From: Hyphomicrobiales bacterium
Lineage (GTDB): Bacteria; Pseudomonadota; Alphaproteobacteria; Rhizobiales; Methyloligellaceae
NCBI GenBank assembly: GCA_028280515.1
Contig: JANQLP010000228.1
Coordinates: 1 to 64,000, forward strand
DNA: 64,000 nt
Reading direction: 5' to 3'
Shown here: in pieces, positions 52,278 through 60,737 of the stretch
Layout: each line of letters opens with the position of its first letter
Position numbering within the stretch: the stretch's first letter is position 1
The notes under the pieces: model-generated
Told to the model about the DNA's origin: nothing
Database searches by the model: none
What the model saw: only the letters and a program-made list of their open reading frames with translations
Made by a program: the position numbers and the translations under genes

Positions 52278-53594
52278 ATGAAGTTGCGTAAATGGATCGT
52301 GACGGCCGCTGCGGCGGTTGTCGCGATGCCACTCGCGATAGGTTCCGCGAGTGCGTATGAACTGACGATCCCGTCGATGGATTACCGGACCGGACCGTAC
52401 GCCCCGAACGGCATTCCGTTCGCGAACGGATGGACCGACTACTGGACCATGCTTAACGAGCGCGACGGCGGCATCAACGGCGTCAAGATCAAGGTTGTTC
52501 CCTGCGAGACCGCCTACAACACCAAGCAGGGCGTTGAGTGCTACGAAAAGACCAAGAACGAAGGCAGCGGTGCGCTGGTCTATCAGCCGCTCTCGACGGG
52601 CATCACCTATCAGCTGATCCCCAAAGCGTCCGTGGACAAGATTCCGATCCACTCCATGGGTTATGGCCGGACGTCCGCAGCCAACGGCAAGGTCTTCAAG
52701 TGGGTGTTCAACTTCCCGGCAACCTACTGGAGCCAGGCATCCGCACTCGTCAAATATATCGGCGAGCAGGAAGGCGGGATGGACAAGCTCAAGGGCAAGA
52801 AGATCTATCTCGTCTATCACAACTCAGCGTACGGCAAGGAGCCGATCCGCACGCTTCAGGAGCTGTCGAAGAAGCACGGCTTCACCTATCAGGGCCTCGC
52901 CGTCGACCATCCTGGTCAGGAGCAGAAGGCCACATGGCTGAAGATCCGCCGCGAAAAGCCTGACTGGATCCTGATGTGGGGCTGGGGCGTCATGAACCAG
53001 GTGGCGATCAAGGAAGCGGCGTCGATCCGGTTCCCGATGGACCGGTTCATCGGCGTTTGGTGGTCCGGTTCGGAAAACGACGTGAAGCCTGCCGGCGAAG
53101 CCGCCAAGGGCTATCTGTCGGGTGCGTTCCACCAGCCCGGATCGAACTTTCCCGTCCACAAGGACATCGTCAAACATGTCTACGACGCCGGGAAGGCGAC
53201 CGATCCGGCTTTCAAGGACCGCGTCGGCGAGGTGCTTTACAACCGTGGCCTGGTTGCCGCCATGTGGGCGTCCGAAGCGATCCGCAAGGCGATGGAAATC
53301 CACAACACCAAGGAGCTGACCGGCGCGATGATGCGCGACGGCTACGAAGCCCTCGATGTCGACGAAGCGCGGCTGAAGGAGCTTGGTGCGGAAGGCCTGA
53401 CGATCCCGGTCAAGATCACCTGCGAGAACCACGAAGGTCCGCGCAAGGTGGCGGTCCAGCAGTGGGACGGCAGGCAGTGGAAGATCGTGTCCGACTTCTA
53501 TGAGCCGGACATGGATGTCATCCAGCCGCTCATTGACGAGGACTCGCAGAAGTTCGCGAAGGAGAACAACATCACTCCGCGCGACTGCAAATAG
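52278..53594 (+). CDS. Liv-type ABC importer substrate-binding protein
   Basis: Type I periplasmic receptor of 438 residues, with a signal peptide in residues 1-26 (AVVAMPLAIGSASAYE). The long mature chain begins YELTIPSMDYRTGPYAPNG. This differs from the amino-acid receptors' IKIG start and belongs to the larger receptors associated with acyl-CoA ligases. The ATG at 52278 follows AAGGGAGGAAA. The 133-bp leader is the longest gap within the transporter and may allow higher expression. The ligand is likely a carboxylic acid rather than an amino acid (inference). Confidence 0.9.
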   Translation: MKLRKWIVTAAAAVVAMPLAIGSASAYELTIPSMDYRTGPYAPNGIPFANGWTDYWTMLNERDGGINGVKIKVVPCETAYNTKQGVECYEKTKNEGSGALVYQPLSTGITYQLIPKASVDKIPIHSMGYGRTSAANGKVFKWVFNFPATYWSQASALVKYIGEQEGGMDKLKGKKIYLVYHNSAYGKEPIRTLQELSKKHGFTYQGLAVDHPGQEQKATWLKIRREKPDWILMWGWGVMNQVAIKEAASIRFPMDRFIGVWWSGSENDVKPAGEAAKGYLSGAFHQPGSNFPVHKDIVKHVYDAGKATDPAFKDRVGEVLYNRGLVAAMWASEAIRKAMEIHNTKELTGAMMRDGYEALDVDEARLKELGAEGLTIPVKITCENHEGPRKVAVQQWDGRQWKIVSDFYEPDMDVIQPLIDEDSQKFAKENNITPRDCK

Positions 53595-53602
53595 GGCGAC
53601 AC

Positions 53603-54448
53603 ATGGCTCAGACTGAACAGAGCCCGGAGGCGGCGGCGGAAACGCCGCCGCCCATCCTCACGGTCAACAATATCGAGGTCATCTACGACCACGTCATCCT
53701 TGTGCTGAAAGGTGTCTCGCTCGAGGTGCCTCAAGGGGGCATCGTCGCATTGCTCGGTGCGAACGGGGCAGGCAAGTCGACCACGCTCAAGGCGATCTCC
53801 AATCTGCTCTATGCGGAACGCGGCGAAGTCACCAAGGGCAGCATCATCTTCAAGGGCGACCGCGTCGATGCGCGCTCCACCAACGACCTGGTCAAGCGCG
53901 GCTGCATCCAGGTCATGGAGGGGCGGCACTGCTTCGAGCATCTCACGGTTGAGGAGAACCTCCTGACCGGAGCCTATACACGCGGTAACGCCCGTAAGGA
54001 GATCAGGGACGACCTTGAACTGGTTTACGGCTATTTCCCCCGTCTGAAGGAACGGCGTAGTTCGCTGGCCGGTTACATTTCCGGTGGTGAGCAGCAGATG
54101 ACGGCGATCGGCCGTGCGCTGATGTCGCGCCCGACCATGATGCTGCTCGACGAACCGTCCATGGGCCTTGCGCCGCAGCTCGTGGAAGAGATCTTCGAGA
54201 TCGTGAAGCTGCTGAACCGCGAACAGGGGGTGAGCGTTCTGCTCGCCGAGCAGAACACGAACATGGCGCTCAAATATGCGCAGTATGGCTACATTCTCGA
54301 GAACGGGCGTGTGGTCATGGACGGTCCCGCCGACGAGCTGCGCGAGAACCCCGACGTGAAGGAATTCTATCTCGGCATGTCGGAGGAGGGGCGCAGGTCG
54401 TTCCGCAATGTGCGCTCCTATCGGCGGCGCAAGCGTTGGCTGAGCTGA
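53603..54448 (+). CDS. livF: Liv-type ABC importer ATPase 2 (LivF family)
   Basis: 281 residues. Walker A GANGAGKST (52-60), signature ISGGEQQMTAIGRAL, Walker B MMLLDEPSMGLAP and switch VLLAEQN are intact. A short acidic N-terminal extension (EQSPEAAAETPP) and a basic C-terminal tail (SYRRRKRWLS) are added relative to typical LivF. It follows the receptor gene by 8 bp. Confidence 0.93.
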   Translation: MAQTEQSPEAAAETPPPILTVNNIEVIYDHVILVLKGVSLEVPQGGIVALLGANGAGKSTTLKAISNLLYAERGEVTKGSIIFKGDRVDARSTNDLVKRGCIQVMEGRHCFEHLTVEENLLTGAYTRGNARKEIRDDLELVYGYFPRLKERRSSLAGYISGGEQQMTAIGRALMSRPTMMLLDEPSMGLAPQLVEEIFEIVKLLNREQGVSVLLAEQNTNMALKYAQYGYILENGRVVMDGPADELRENPDVKEFYLGMSEEGRRSFRNVRSYRRRKRWLS

Positions 54449-54465
54449 CGCCAGGGGGCGAGGGC

Positions 54466-55692
54466 ATGGCACGAAATTACGATGACCTGGAAACCCGCTC
54501 GGCGGACCGGCGTGCGAGCGATCTGGCGAAGGCATTGCCCGAGCTCATTACTCATGCGCAGGCGAACTCCCCGGCGATGGCCGCGCATCTCGACGGGATC
54601 GACGCCGCCGCGGTCACCGACCGCGATGCCCTCGCGAAGCTGCCGGTTCTAAGGAAATCAGCGCTTCAGGATGCGCAAAAGAAACAACCGCCATTTGGCG
54701 GGTTCGGCGTCGGCGCCGTTTCCGATTACGCCCACATCTTTCAATCGCCGGGTCCGATTTACGAGCCGGGCCAGACATCGCATGACTGGTGGCGGGTCGG
54801 ACGGTTCCTGCACGCCTGCGGCATCGGCTCGGAAGACATCGTACAGAATTGTTTCTCCTACCACCTGACGCCGGCCGGAATGATGTTCGAAAACGGCGCC
54901 CATGCGGTGGGCGCAGCGGTTGTCCCTGCCGGGACCGGGCAGAGCGAGCTGCAGGCGCAGGCCGCGGCGGCCATTGGCGTCACGACCTATGCGGGCACGC
55001 CGGATTTCCTGAAAGTGATCCTCGACAGCGCCGAGGAACAGGGGCTCGACCTTGCCCGGATAACCAAAGCCGCGGTGTCCGGCGGCGCCTTGTTTCCCTC
55101 CCTGCGTCAGGACTACCGGGACCGCGGCATCGCATGCCTGCAGTGCTACGCCACGGCGGATTTCGGCAATGTGGCATACGAGTCCGAGGCGATGGAGGGT
55201 ATGATCGTCGATGAGGGCGTGCTCGTGGAAATCGTCACGCCCGGAACCGGCAACCCGGTGCCGGATGGCGATGTCGGCGAGGTCATCGTCACGAGCTTCA
55301 GCCGTGACTACCCGCTGATCCGGTTTGCGACCGGCGATCTGTCCGCCGTCATGCCGGGCGCGAGCCCGTGCGGGCGTACCAATATGCGCATTCAGGGCTG
55401 GATGGGCCGGGCCGACCAGACGGCCAAGGTACGCGGCATGTTTGTGCGCCCGGAGCAGGTCGCGGCCCTCGTAGAGAAACATGACGAGGTGCAGCGCGCG
55501 CGTGTTGTCATAACGCGTGCCGAAGACCGCGACGAAATGACGGTTCAGGTCGAGGCCGGCGACGCCGACGCGGCGGCAATCGAGGAGTCGCTTCAGGGCA
55601 TTCTCAAGGTCCGCGGCACGGTTGAGATCGTCGAACCAGGAGCTCTACCGAACGACGGCAAGGTGATCGACGATCAACGCAGTTACGAGTAA
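54466..55692 (+). CDS. PaaK-like (phenylacetate-CoA ligase family) protein with altered P-loop
   Basis: 408-residue relative of phenylacetate-CoA ligase. Overall order is retained: TPDFLKVILDSAEEQGLD, KAAVSGGALFP, CYATADFGNVAYE, DYPLIRFATGDLSAVMPG, GRADQTAKVRGMFVRPEQV and a C-terminal LPNDGKVIDDQRSYE with the candidate catalytic Lys. The ATP P-loop SSGTTGKPT of PaaK is replaced by SPGPIYEPGQTS (near residue 85). Such variants often sit in Liv clusters, and their activity is unproven. The ATG at 54466 follows a purine-rich AGGGGGCGAGGG. An upstream TTG is less likely. Confidence 0.8.
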   Translation: MARNYDDLETRSADRRASDLAKALPELITHAQANSPAMAAHLDGIDAAAVTDRDALAKLPVLRKSALQDAQKKQPPFGGFGVGAVSDYAHIFQSPGPIYEPGQTSHDWWRVGRFLHACGIGSEDIVQNCFSYHLTPAGMMFENGAHAVGAAVVPAGTGQSELQAQAAAAIGVTTYAGTPDFLKVILDSAEEQGLDLARITKAAVSGGALFPSLRQDYRDRGIACLQCYATADFGNVAYESEAMEGMIVDEGVLVEIVTPGTGNPVPDGDVGEVIVTSFSRDYPLIRFATGDLSAVMPGASPCGRTNMRIQGWMGRADQTAKVRGMFVRPEQVAALVEKHDEVQRARVVITRAEDRDEMTVQVEAGDADAAAIEESLQGILKVRGTVEIVEPGALPNDGKVIDDQRSYE

Positions 55693-55811
55693 CGCGCGGA
55701 CGCCTCTTCCGGACGAAAACAGGTGCTATTGCGAAAAGGCGTGTTCACTTCAGGCAACGGCTTTCCTAGCCTTTGCCGGACGGGAAACACGCGCGGAGAG
55801 GAGGTGGCCCC

Positions 55812-56489
55812 ATGCCGGAAATCACGAACGTGAAAGCGTGCGTTTTCGATGCGTATGGCACACTCTTCGACATCCACGCGCCGACTGCGGCAATTGCGAA
55901 CGAGCTTGGCGACAAGGCGCAGTCCTTGTCCGACATGTGGCGCGGCAAGCAGCTCCAATACACCTGGCTGCGCAGCCTCATGGGCAGGTACACCGACTTC
56001 TGGCAGATCACCGGCGACGGCCTCGACTATGCGCTCGCCGCGCATGACATCGAGAATCCGGACGTCCGCGCGCGCCTGATGGACCTCTACATGACGCTTG
56101 ACGCCTATCCGGACGCGGTCTCGACCCTGGAGCAGCTCAAGGCGGCGGGGTATGCGACGGGCATCCTGTCGAACGGCTCCCACAAGATGCTCGCGGCCGC
56201 CGTAGAGGCCTCCGGTCTCAAGCCGCTTCTGGATGAGGTTCTTTCGGTCGAGGATGTCGGAATCTTCAAGCCGGACGGACGTGTCTATCAGATCGCCGTG
56301 GACCGGCTCGGTGTGCAGAAGGAAGAGATCTGCTTCGTTTCGGCCAATGCGTGGGATGCGGCGGGCGCTGCCGATTTCGGGTTCCAGGTCGCGCATCTCA
56401 ATCGCTTCAACCAGCCGCCCGAACGCCTCCCCGGCGAACCAAAAGCGATTATGAAGTCACTGTCCGAGCTGCCGCCTGTATTGGCTTAG
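55812..56489 (+). CDS. (S)-2-haloacid dehalogenase, HAD type II
   Basis: 225 residues. Nucleophile D13 in CVFDAYGTLFD, motif 2 in GILSNGSHKML, the motif 3 Lys in GIFKPDGRVYQ, and VSANAWDAAGAADFGF, a signature close to the SSNAWDATGA of L-2-haloacid dehalogenases. These enzymes hydrolyse short 2-halocarboxylic acids to hydroxyacids with inversion. Strong GAGGAGGT ahead of the ATG. It lies 119 bp after the PaaK-like gene and ends convergently, 19 bp from the carboxylase gene. The natural substrate may not be halogenated. Confidence 0.85.
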   Translation: MPEITNVKACVFDAYGTLFDIHAPTAAIANELGDKAQSLSDMWRGKQLQYTWLRSLMGRYTDFWQITGDGLDYALAAHDIENPDVRARLMDLYMTLDAYPDAVSTLEQLKAAGYATGILSNGSHKMLAAAVEASGLKPLLDEVLSVEDVGIFKPDGRVYQIAVDRLGVQKEEICFVSANAWDAAGAADFGFQVAHLNRFNQPPERLPGEPKAIMKSLSELPPVLA

Positions 56490-56508
56490 CGTTAAGGATC
56501 GTCAGCGG

Positions 56509-57963
56509 TCACTCCGCCGCCTGCATGGAAAGCTGGAATGACTTGATGCTGGGCCGTTCCGTGAGCTCTTTCACAAGGGTGAGCAGAGGCGTTTCCATGA
56601 GCGGATAATCCGTCTTGATGGGCCCGGCCTCCTTGAGCGCCGAATACTGGGTGTCGTCGTAGAAGGCCGCCAGCAACAGATCGTCGTCGGAGGCGAACGG
56701 CCCGCGCGTCTTGCGGAGCCGGTCGAGCGCGGGCTCGACCAGCGCGCCGGGACGCTCGGTTATCGGTTCCGCGCCGCGTGTGATCTTGTCATAGAGGTTC
56801 GGGTCGATCTCTCCGGCAATCTCCCCGTAGCCGCCGCGGACGTACAGTCGCACTTCGTCCGGCACGCTGTCGTAACGCGCCTTACCCTGATCCTTGCCCA
56901 TGACGTTCAGGACGGCCTGGGTGACGATGTACTGTGCGAACGGGCTGACGACGATCGGGTAGCCGAGGTCGGCGCGGACGTGGCCGGCCTCATCGAGGAT
57001 TTCCTCCAGCCGTCCCTCAAGGCCCATGGTCTCAAGCTGATACTGAAGGTTCGAGACCATGCCGCCGGCGCATTGGTGATGATAATGGAACTCGTCATAC
57101 TCGCGCGGGGCGCCGACCGGCTTGCCCTCCCGTTCGGCGATGTAGGCGAGGCGTTCGGCGGCCTCTTCGACGGGCTCAAGGTCGATGTCGACCGCGTAGC
57201 CCCGCCGCCGCAGGTTCTCCGTCACACGTTCGGTCGGGGAATGGGAGACGTCGTGGGCGAGGGTCGACGTTGCCGTGTGCACGACGTCCACGCCGTGCTC
57301 GACCGCCTGCAGGACGACATAAGGCGCAAGCCCCGAATTGCAGTGGGTATGGATCTGCAGCGGCATATCGCCGATGACCTGCTTGACTGCCGGGACCAGG
57401 GTGGCGACCCGCTCGGGCAGCATGAGCCCGCTGGCATCCTTGAGGAAAATCGCGTCGACGCCATACCCGACAAGGTCCGCCGCCTTGCGCGCATAGTATT
57501 CGTCGGTGTGAACCGGGCTGTGCGTATAGACAAGCCCGCCGACAACGTAGAGTCCGTGGGACTTTGCGGCGCGGATCGGGATCTCGAGATTGCGCATATC
57601 GTTGAGCGCGTCGTATGGCGTGTGATAGCGCATCCCGTTGGCGGCAAAGCGTTCCGCCGCAAGTTCAACCACATCGTCGGCGAAGAACTCGAACGTGAAC
57701 AGGCTTTGCCCGCGCGTATGAATGATGAGGGGCGTCTCGGTAACCCATTCGCTCAGAATGCGCATCCGCTCCCACGGATCCTCGCGCAGATACCGCACAC
57801 AGACGTCGAAAACGGCGCCGCCGACAAGGTCGATGGCTTCGAACCCGGCCCGGTCCAGCCGTGGTGCGATATCTTTCATCATCGCCGTCGTCATGCGTGT
57901 CGCCCAGATGCACTGGTGGGCGTCGCGCAACGTCACATCGATGAGCTTGATCGTCCGAGCCAT
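56509..57963 (-). CDS. Carboxyltransferase of the pyruvate carboxylase B / transcarboxylase 5S type, without biotin domain
   Basis: 484 residues. The DRE-TIM/HMGL-like barrel has metal-site motifs LIDVTLRDAHQ (D14), carbamylatable K175 (IFLKDASG) and H205-T-H207 (IHTHCNSG). The C-terminal conserved carboxylase region covers roughly residues 310-470 (GGMVSNLQYQLETMG; QAVLNVMGKDQGK; YDKITRGAEPITERPG). Unlike OadA or pyruvate carboxylase it has no C-terminal biotinyl domain. A separate biotin carrier is encoded divergently 150 bp away. The acceptor or donor substrate is probably a 2-oxoacid such as pyruvate/oxaloacetate. No biotin carboxylase gene is nearby. Confidence 0.82.
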   Translation of the reverse strand: MARTIKLIDVTLRDAHQCIWATRMTTAMMKDIAPRLDRAGFEAIDLVGGAVFDVCVRYLREDPWERMRILSEWVTETPLIIHTRGQSLFTFEFFADDVVELAAERFAANGMRYHTPYDALNDMRNLEIPIRAAKSHGLYVVGGLVYTHSPVHTDEYYARKAADLVGYGVDAIFLKDASGLMLPERVATLVPAVKQVIGDMPLQIHTHCNSGLAPYVVLQAVEHGVDVVHTATSTLAHDVSHSPTERVTENLRRRGYAVDIDLEPVEEAAERLAYIAEREGKPVGAPREYDEFHYHHQCAGGMVSNLQYQLETMGLEGRLEEILDEAGHVRADLGYPIVVSPFAQYIVTQAVLNVMGKDQGKARYDSVPDEVRLYVRGGYGEIAGEIDPNLYDKITRGAEPITERPGALVEPALDRLRKTRGPFASDDDLLLAAFYDDTQYSALKEAGPIKTDYPLMETPLLTLVKELTERPSIKSFQLSMQAAE

Positions 57964-58000
57964 GTCAGTCTTTCCCTACGGAGTCTTCCTTTTTAGGATT

Positions 58001-58033
58001 CCACAATATAAGACAATTGATTTCATAATGTGG
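58001..58033. promoter_or_regulatory. Inverted repeat in the divergent carboxylase/BCCP promoter
   Basis: CCACAATAT (58001-58009) and ATAATGTGG (58025-58033) form an 8/9-matched inverted repeat with a 15-nt spacer in an A/T-rich patch. TTGATT (58017-58022), 17 nt, CATAGT (58040-58045) is a plausible plus-strand promoter for the BCCP gene overlapping it. It is a candidate operator serving both genes. Confidence 0.4.
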
Positions 58034-58113
58034 GCATCGCATAGTGCGGAGTGGCGTGACGGCCTGTCAAGCGGCATGGTAACGACGCTCTACAAAAAGA
58101 CGGAAAAACAACC

Positions 58114-58629
58114 GTGTCCCTGACCTTCAAGGAAGTTGCTGAAATCCTCAAACTGATCGACGCCTCCGAGTGCGACGAAGTCGTGCTGGAACTTGAGGGT
58201 ACACGGCTGGTCGTCCGCCGCAACACCGCTGGAGCACCGCAGGAAAGTGGCCAATCTCCTGTGATCGCAAAGCAGGAGGTGGTGCCCACGCCTCCAAAAC
58301 GTCCCGAACCTGCCGAACAGAACGAACCTGCCGAACAGAACGAACCTGCGCAGACCGCGCGGCCTGAGCCCGAAGCGTCGGGCGATCCGGGCCTGCTCGA
58401 TGTGCGTTCGCCAATGGTCGGCACGTTTTACCGGCGCCCGTCGCCGGACGAACCGTCCTTCGTGGAAGAGGGGACGCAGGTCAAGAAGGGCGACACGCTG
58501 TGCCTGATCGAGGTGATGAAACTATTCACAGCGGTTGAGGCGCCGGAGGACGGAACGATCGCCGAAATCATACACGAAGACGGCGCCACCATCGAGTTCG
58601 ATCAACTGCTGTTCCGCATGCGGGTCTGA
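58114..58629 (+). CDS. Stand-alone biotin carboxyl carrier protein (AccB-like)
   Basis: 171 residues. An AccB-like N-terminal helix (EVAEILKLIDASECDEVVLELEG, with a GTRLVVRR strand) is followed by a Pro/Glu-rich linker (residues 48-92) and the biotinyl domain SPMVGTFYRRPSPDEPSFVEEG. The biotin-accepting K136 lies in IEVMKLFTAVEA. The domain is complete and AccB-sized. GTG start at 58114. No AccC follows, which is unusual since accB and accC are normally adjacent. The divergent biotin-free carboxyltransferase is the obvious partner. Convergent with the TRAP permease gene. Confidence 0.87.
   Translation: MSLTFKEVAEILKLIDASECDEVVLELEGTRLVVRRNTAGAPQESGQSPVIAKQEVVPTPPKRPEPAEQNEPAEQNEPAQTARPEPEASGDPGLLDVRSPMVGTFYRRPSPDEPSFVEEGTQVKKGDTLCLIEVMKLFTAVEAPEDGTIAEIIHEDGATIEFDQLLFRMRV
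58309..58344 (+). repeat. Two perfect 18-bp tandem copies in the BCCP linker
   Basis: The unit CCTGCCGAACAGAACGAA occurs twice without mismatch (58309-58326, 58327-58344) and encodes PAEQNE-PAEQNE in the flexible linker. A third partial unit (CCTGC) follows. In-frame slippage here would change only linker length. Confidence 0.85.
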
Positions 58630-58654
58630 CCCCGCCTAACCTCCACCCGAACGC

Positions 58655-60610
58655 CTACTCCGCAGCCTCCGGCGCCGCGACTTTCCGGGTCCGCGTCGTA
58701 TAGAGCCAGCCGGTCATCACAATGACGATCCCGATGAGCGATGCGTGCCAGTAGATATCGCCAAGTGTCATCGCAAAGAACCCGCACAAGGCGGCCACGA
58801 AAAACACCCAGCGTTCCCACCTGTGAAGGACGCGCATGAGATAGCCGTATGCCGCAACGGAGACGGTGAGCTGAATGGCCATCACCTCCAGGATCGCAGG
58901 CACGACCGCCCAGGTAAGATTGGGGAACGACATCAGAGCCGGCGAATAGACGAAAGCGAACGGAATAATGAACGTCGTCGCGGCGATTTTCATGGCGTCT
59001 GCCGCCGTGCCTAAAAACGTCGCGTTGGCGAGTTTCCCCGCCGCGAGCACACTGACCGCTACAGGTGGCGTGAGCGTCGAGAACACCGCGAAGTAGAAGA
59101 CGAAGAAATGCGCCTGCAGGGGCGGCACACCGATCTGCTGCATGAACGGTACCAGCGCCAGCGCCACGATGATGTAGGCGACCGGCGTCGGCAGACCCAT
59201 GCCGAGCACGAGCGAGACACACATCGCGCCGATCAGCAGCAACAACTGCGAATCTGGCAGATACTGCACCAGCACCGACCCGAGACGCCCGGAGAGGTTG
59301 GTGGTGAGCATGACCTGTCCGAGCGGACCGATGGCGATCAGCAGAAGCGAAAGAACGGCGACGAGATAGAAGCCTTCCTCGACCGCTTCATACAGCGCCT
59401 TCTTGGTCGGCCTGTACTTGCCCTGAAAGAAACACAGCGCCAGCGCCAGAATGATGCCCCACAGGCCGGCAATGGCGGGCGAGCGGTAACCGAGCAAAAG
59501 CCACAGCACGACGCCGAACGAAATGACGAAGGTCGGCAGAAGCCGCTTGATCATATCCATGTCGGCCTTTTCGGCCAGCTTCGGCAGATGATGGCGTTTG
59601 GCGTAGACGGCGACGGCGATGGCGACACCGACGAGATAGAGCAGGCCCGGGATCATGGCCGAGAGCGCGACGTCGATATACGGCCGGTTCAGGAACGAGG
59701 CGATGATGAATGCTGCGAGCCCGAGGATCGGCGGCATGATTTGCCCCGCGGTCGAAGCCGTCGCTTCAATGGCGCCGGCCATTGATCCCCGATAGCCGTA
59801 TTTGCGCATCATCGGGATTGTCAGCCGCCCCGTCAGCACGACGTTCGACACCGCCTGACCCATAATCGATGCGACGATGCCGGATCCGATGAGGGCGGGA
59901 CCGGCCGCGCCGCCGGACATGCGGCTCCCGGTGACCTTGCCGACCTCGAGCACCATTTTGAGCATGCCGACGCCAAGCAGGATGGCCGCGTAGATGATCA
60001 GAAAGTAGATCGCATCCGCCGCGACCTGGGCCAGATAATAGAACCCCTGATTGGTTCCGAGGCCGATATAGTTCATCACGAATTTCGGGTCGTATTTCGG
60101 GGTGATGAACAGGGGGTTCTCGATCATGTGACCGAAGAAGAAATACGCGATCGCAATACAGATGACGGACGTCAGCAACGGGCCCCAGTGAATCAGCGTG
60201 AGCGCCAGGATCGAGATCGTCATCAACCAGCCGAAGATCATGTCGGTGTCCGTAAAGAATGGCTGGGTGGTCTCGAGGTGAACCGCGTTGTAGCGGACAT
60301 ACGCCATGGCGATGGCGCTCATGACGAACGCCGTCAGGGCGAAAGCAAATCGCGGCCAGAAATACGGCCTGGTATGCATGTCCTCGCCGGTCTCGGACAT
60401 CATGTTCTTGCCGCCGAGTTTTTCGTCGCACAGGTTCCGGATTGCGAGCAGGCCGGTCATCAGGCAGATGCCCAGAATGAAGTTCGAATAGTGCTCGGAA
60501 GAGTTCTTGACGAAGCCGAAAGCGGCAAAGCCGATATACACGGTGAGCGAGGCACCGATGATGAGAAACGGTATATCGACCGCAATTCTGAGTCTTTTCC
60601 AGCCTGACAT
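58655..60610 (-). CDS. TRAP transporter fused 4TM/12TM permease (TAXI type)
   Basis: 651-residue inner-membrane protein in which the small and large TRAP subunits are fused. Many hydrophobic segments, with DctM-like blocks GPALIGSGIVASIMGQAVSNVVLTGRL, AGAIEATASTAGQIMPPILGLAAFI and GMGLPTPVAYIIVALALVPF. Such fusions serve TAXI-type receptors. The start at 60610 (MSGWKRLRI) follows GGGGAAG. It is separated from the receptor gene by 127 bp that contain a strong hairpin. Confidence 0.92.
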   Translation of the reverse strand: MSGWKRLRIAVDIPFLIIGASLTVYIGFAAFGFVKNSSEHYSNFILGICLMTGLLAIRNLCDEKLGGKNMMSETGEDMHTRPYFWPRFAFALTAFVMSAIAMAYVRYNAVHLETTQPFFTDTDMIFGWLMTISILALTLIHWGPLLTSVICIAIAYFFFGHMIENPLFITPKYDPKFVMNYIGLGTNQGFYYLAQVAADAIYFLIIYAAILLGVGMLKMVLEVGKVTGSRMSGGAAGPALIGSGIVASIMGQAVSNVVLTGRLTIPMMRKYGYRGSMAGAIEATASTAGQIMPPILGLAAFIIASFLNRPYIDVALSAMIPGLLYLVGVAIAVAVYAKRHHLPKLAEKADMDMIKRLLPTFVISFGVVLWLLLGYRSPAIAGLWGIILALALCFFQGKYRPTKKALYEAVEEGFYLVAVLSLLLIAIGPLGQVMLTTNLSGRLGSVLVQYLPDSQLLLLIGAMCVSLVLGMGLPTPVAYIIVALALVPFMQQIGVPPLQAHFFVFYFAVFSTLTPPVAVSVLAAGKLANATFLGTAADAMKIAATTFIIPFAFVYSPALMSFPNLTWAVVPAILEVMAIQLTVSVAAYGYLMRVLHRWERWVFFVAALCGFFAMTLGDIYWHASLIGIVIVMTGWLYTTRTRKVAAPEAAE

Positions 60611-60687
60611 GAGTGGCTTCCCCCCGCCGTTCTCTCGCCAACGCGCCGGCATCAGTTCTGACGCTGAATTTGTTCCCGGCACATAAT

Positions 60688-60713
60688 CCGGGCCGGCGTG
60701 AGAGCCGGCCCGG
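60688..60713 (-). terminator. Intercistronic hairpin between TAXI receptor and fused permease
   Basis: CCGGGCCGGC, 6-nt loop GTGAGA, GCCGGCCCGG: a perfect 10-bp, all-G/C stem 24 bp after the receptor stop on the minus strand. No T-run follows, so partial termination or 3' end protection of the receptor message is likely. It mirrors the hairpin at 1125-1153. Confidence 0.6.
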
Positions 60714-60737
60714 GAGGTTTTACAGTATCAGCAACTC

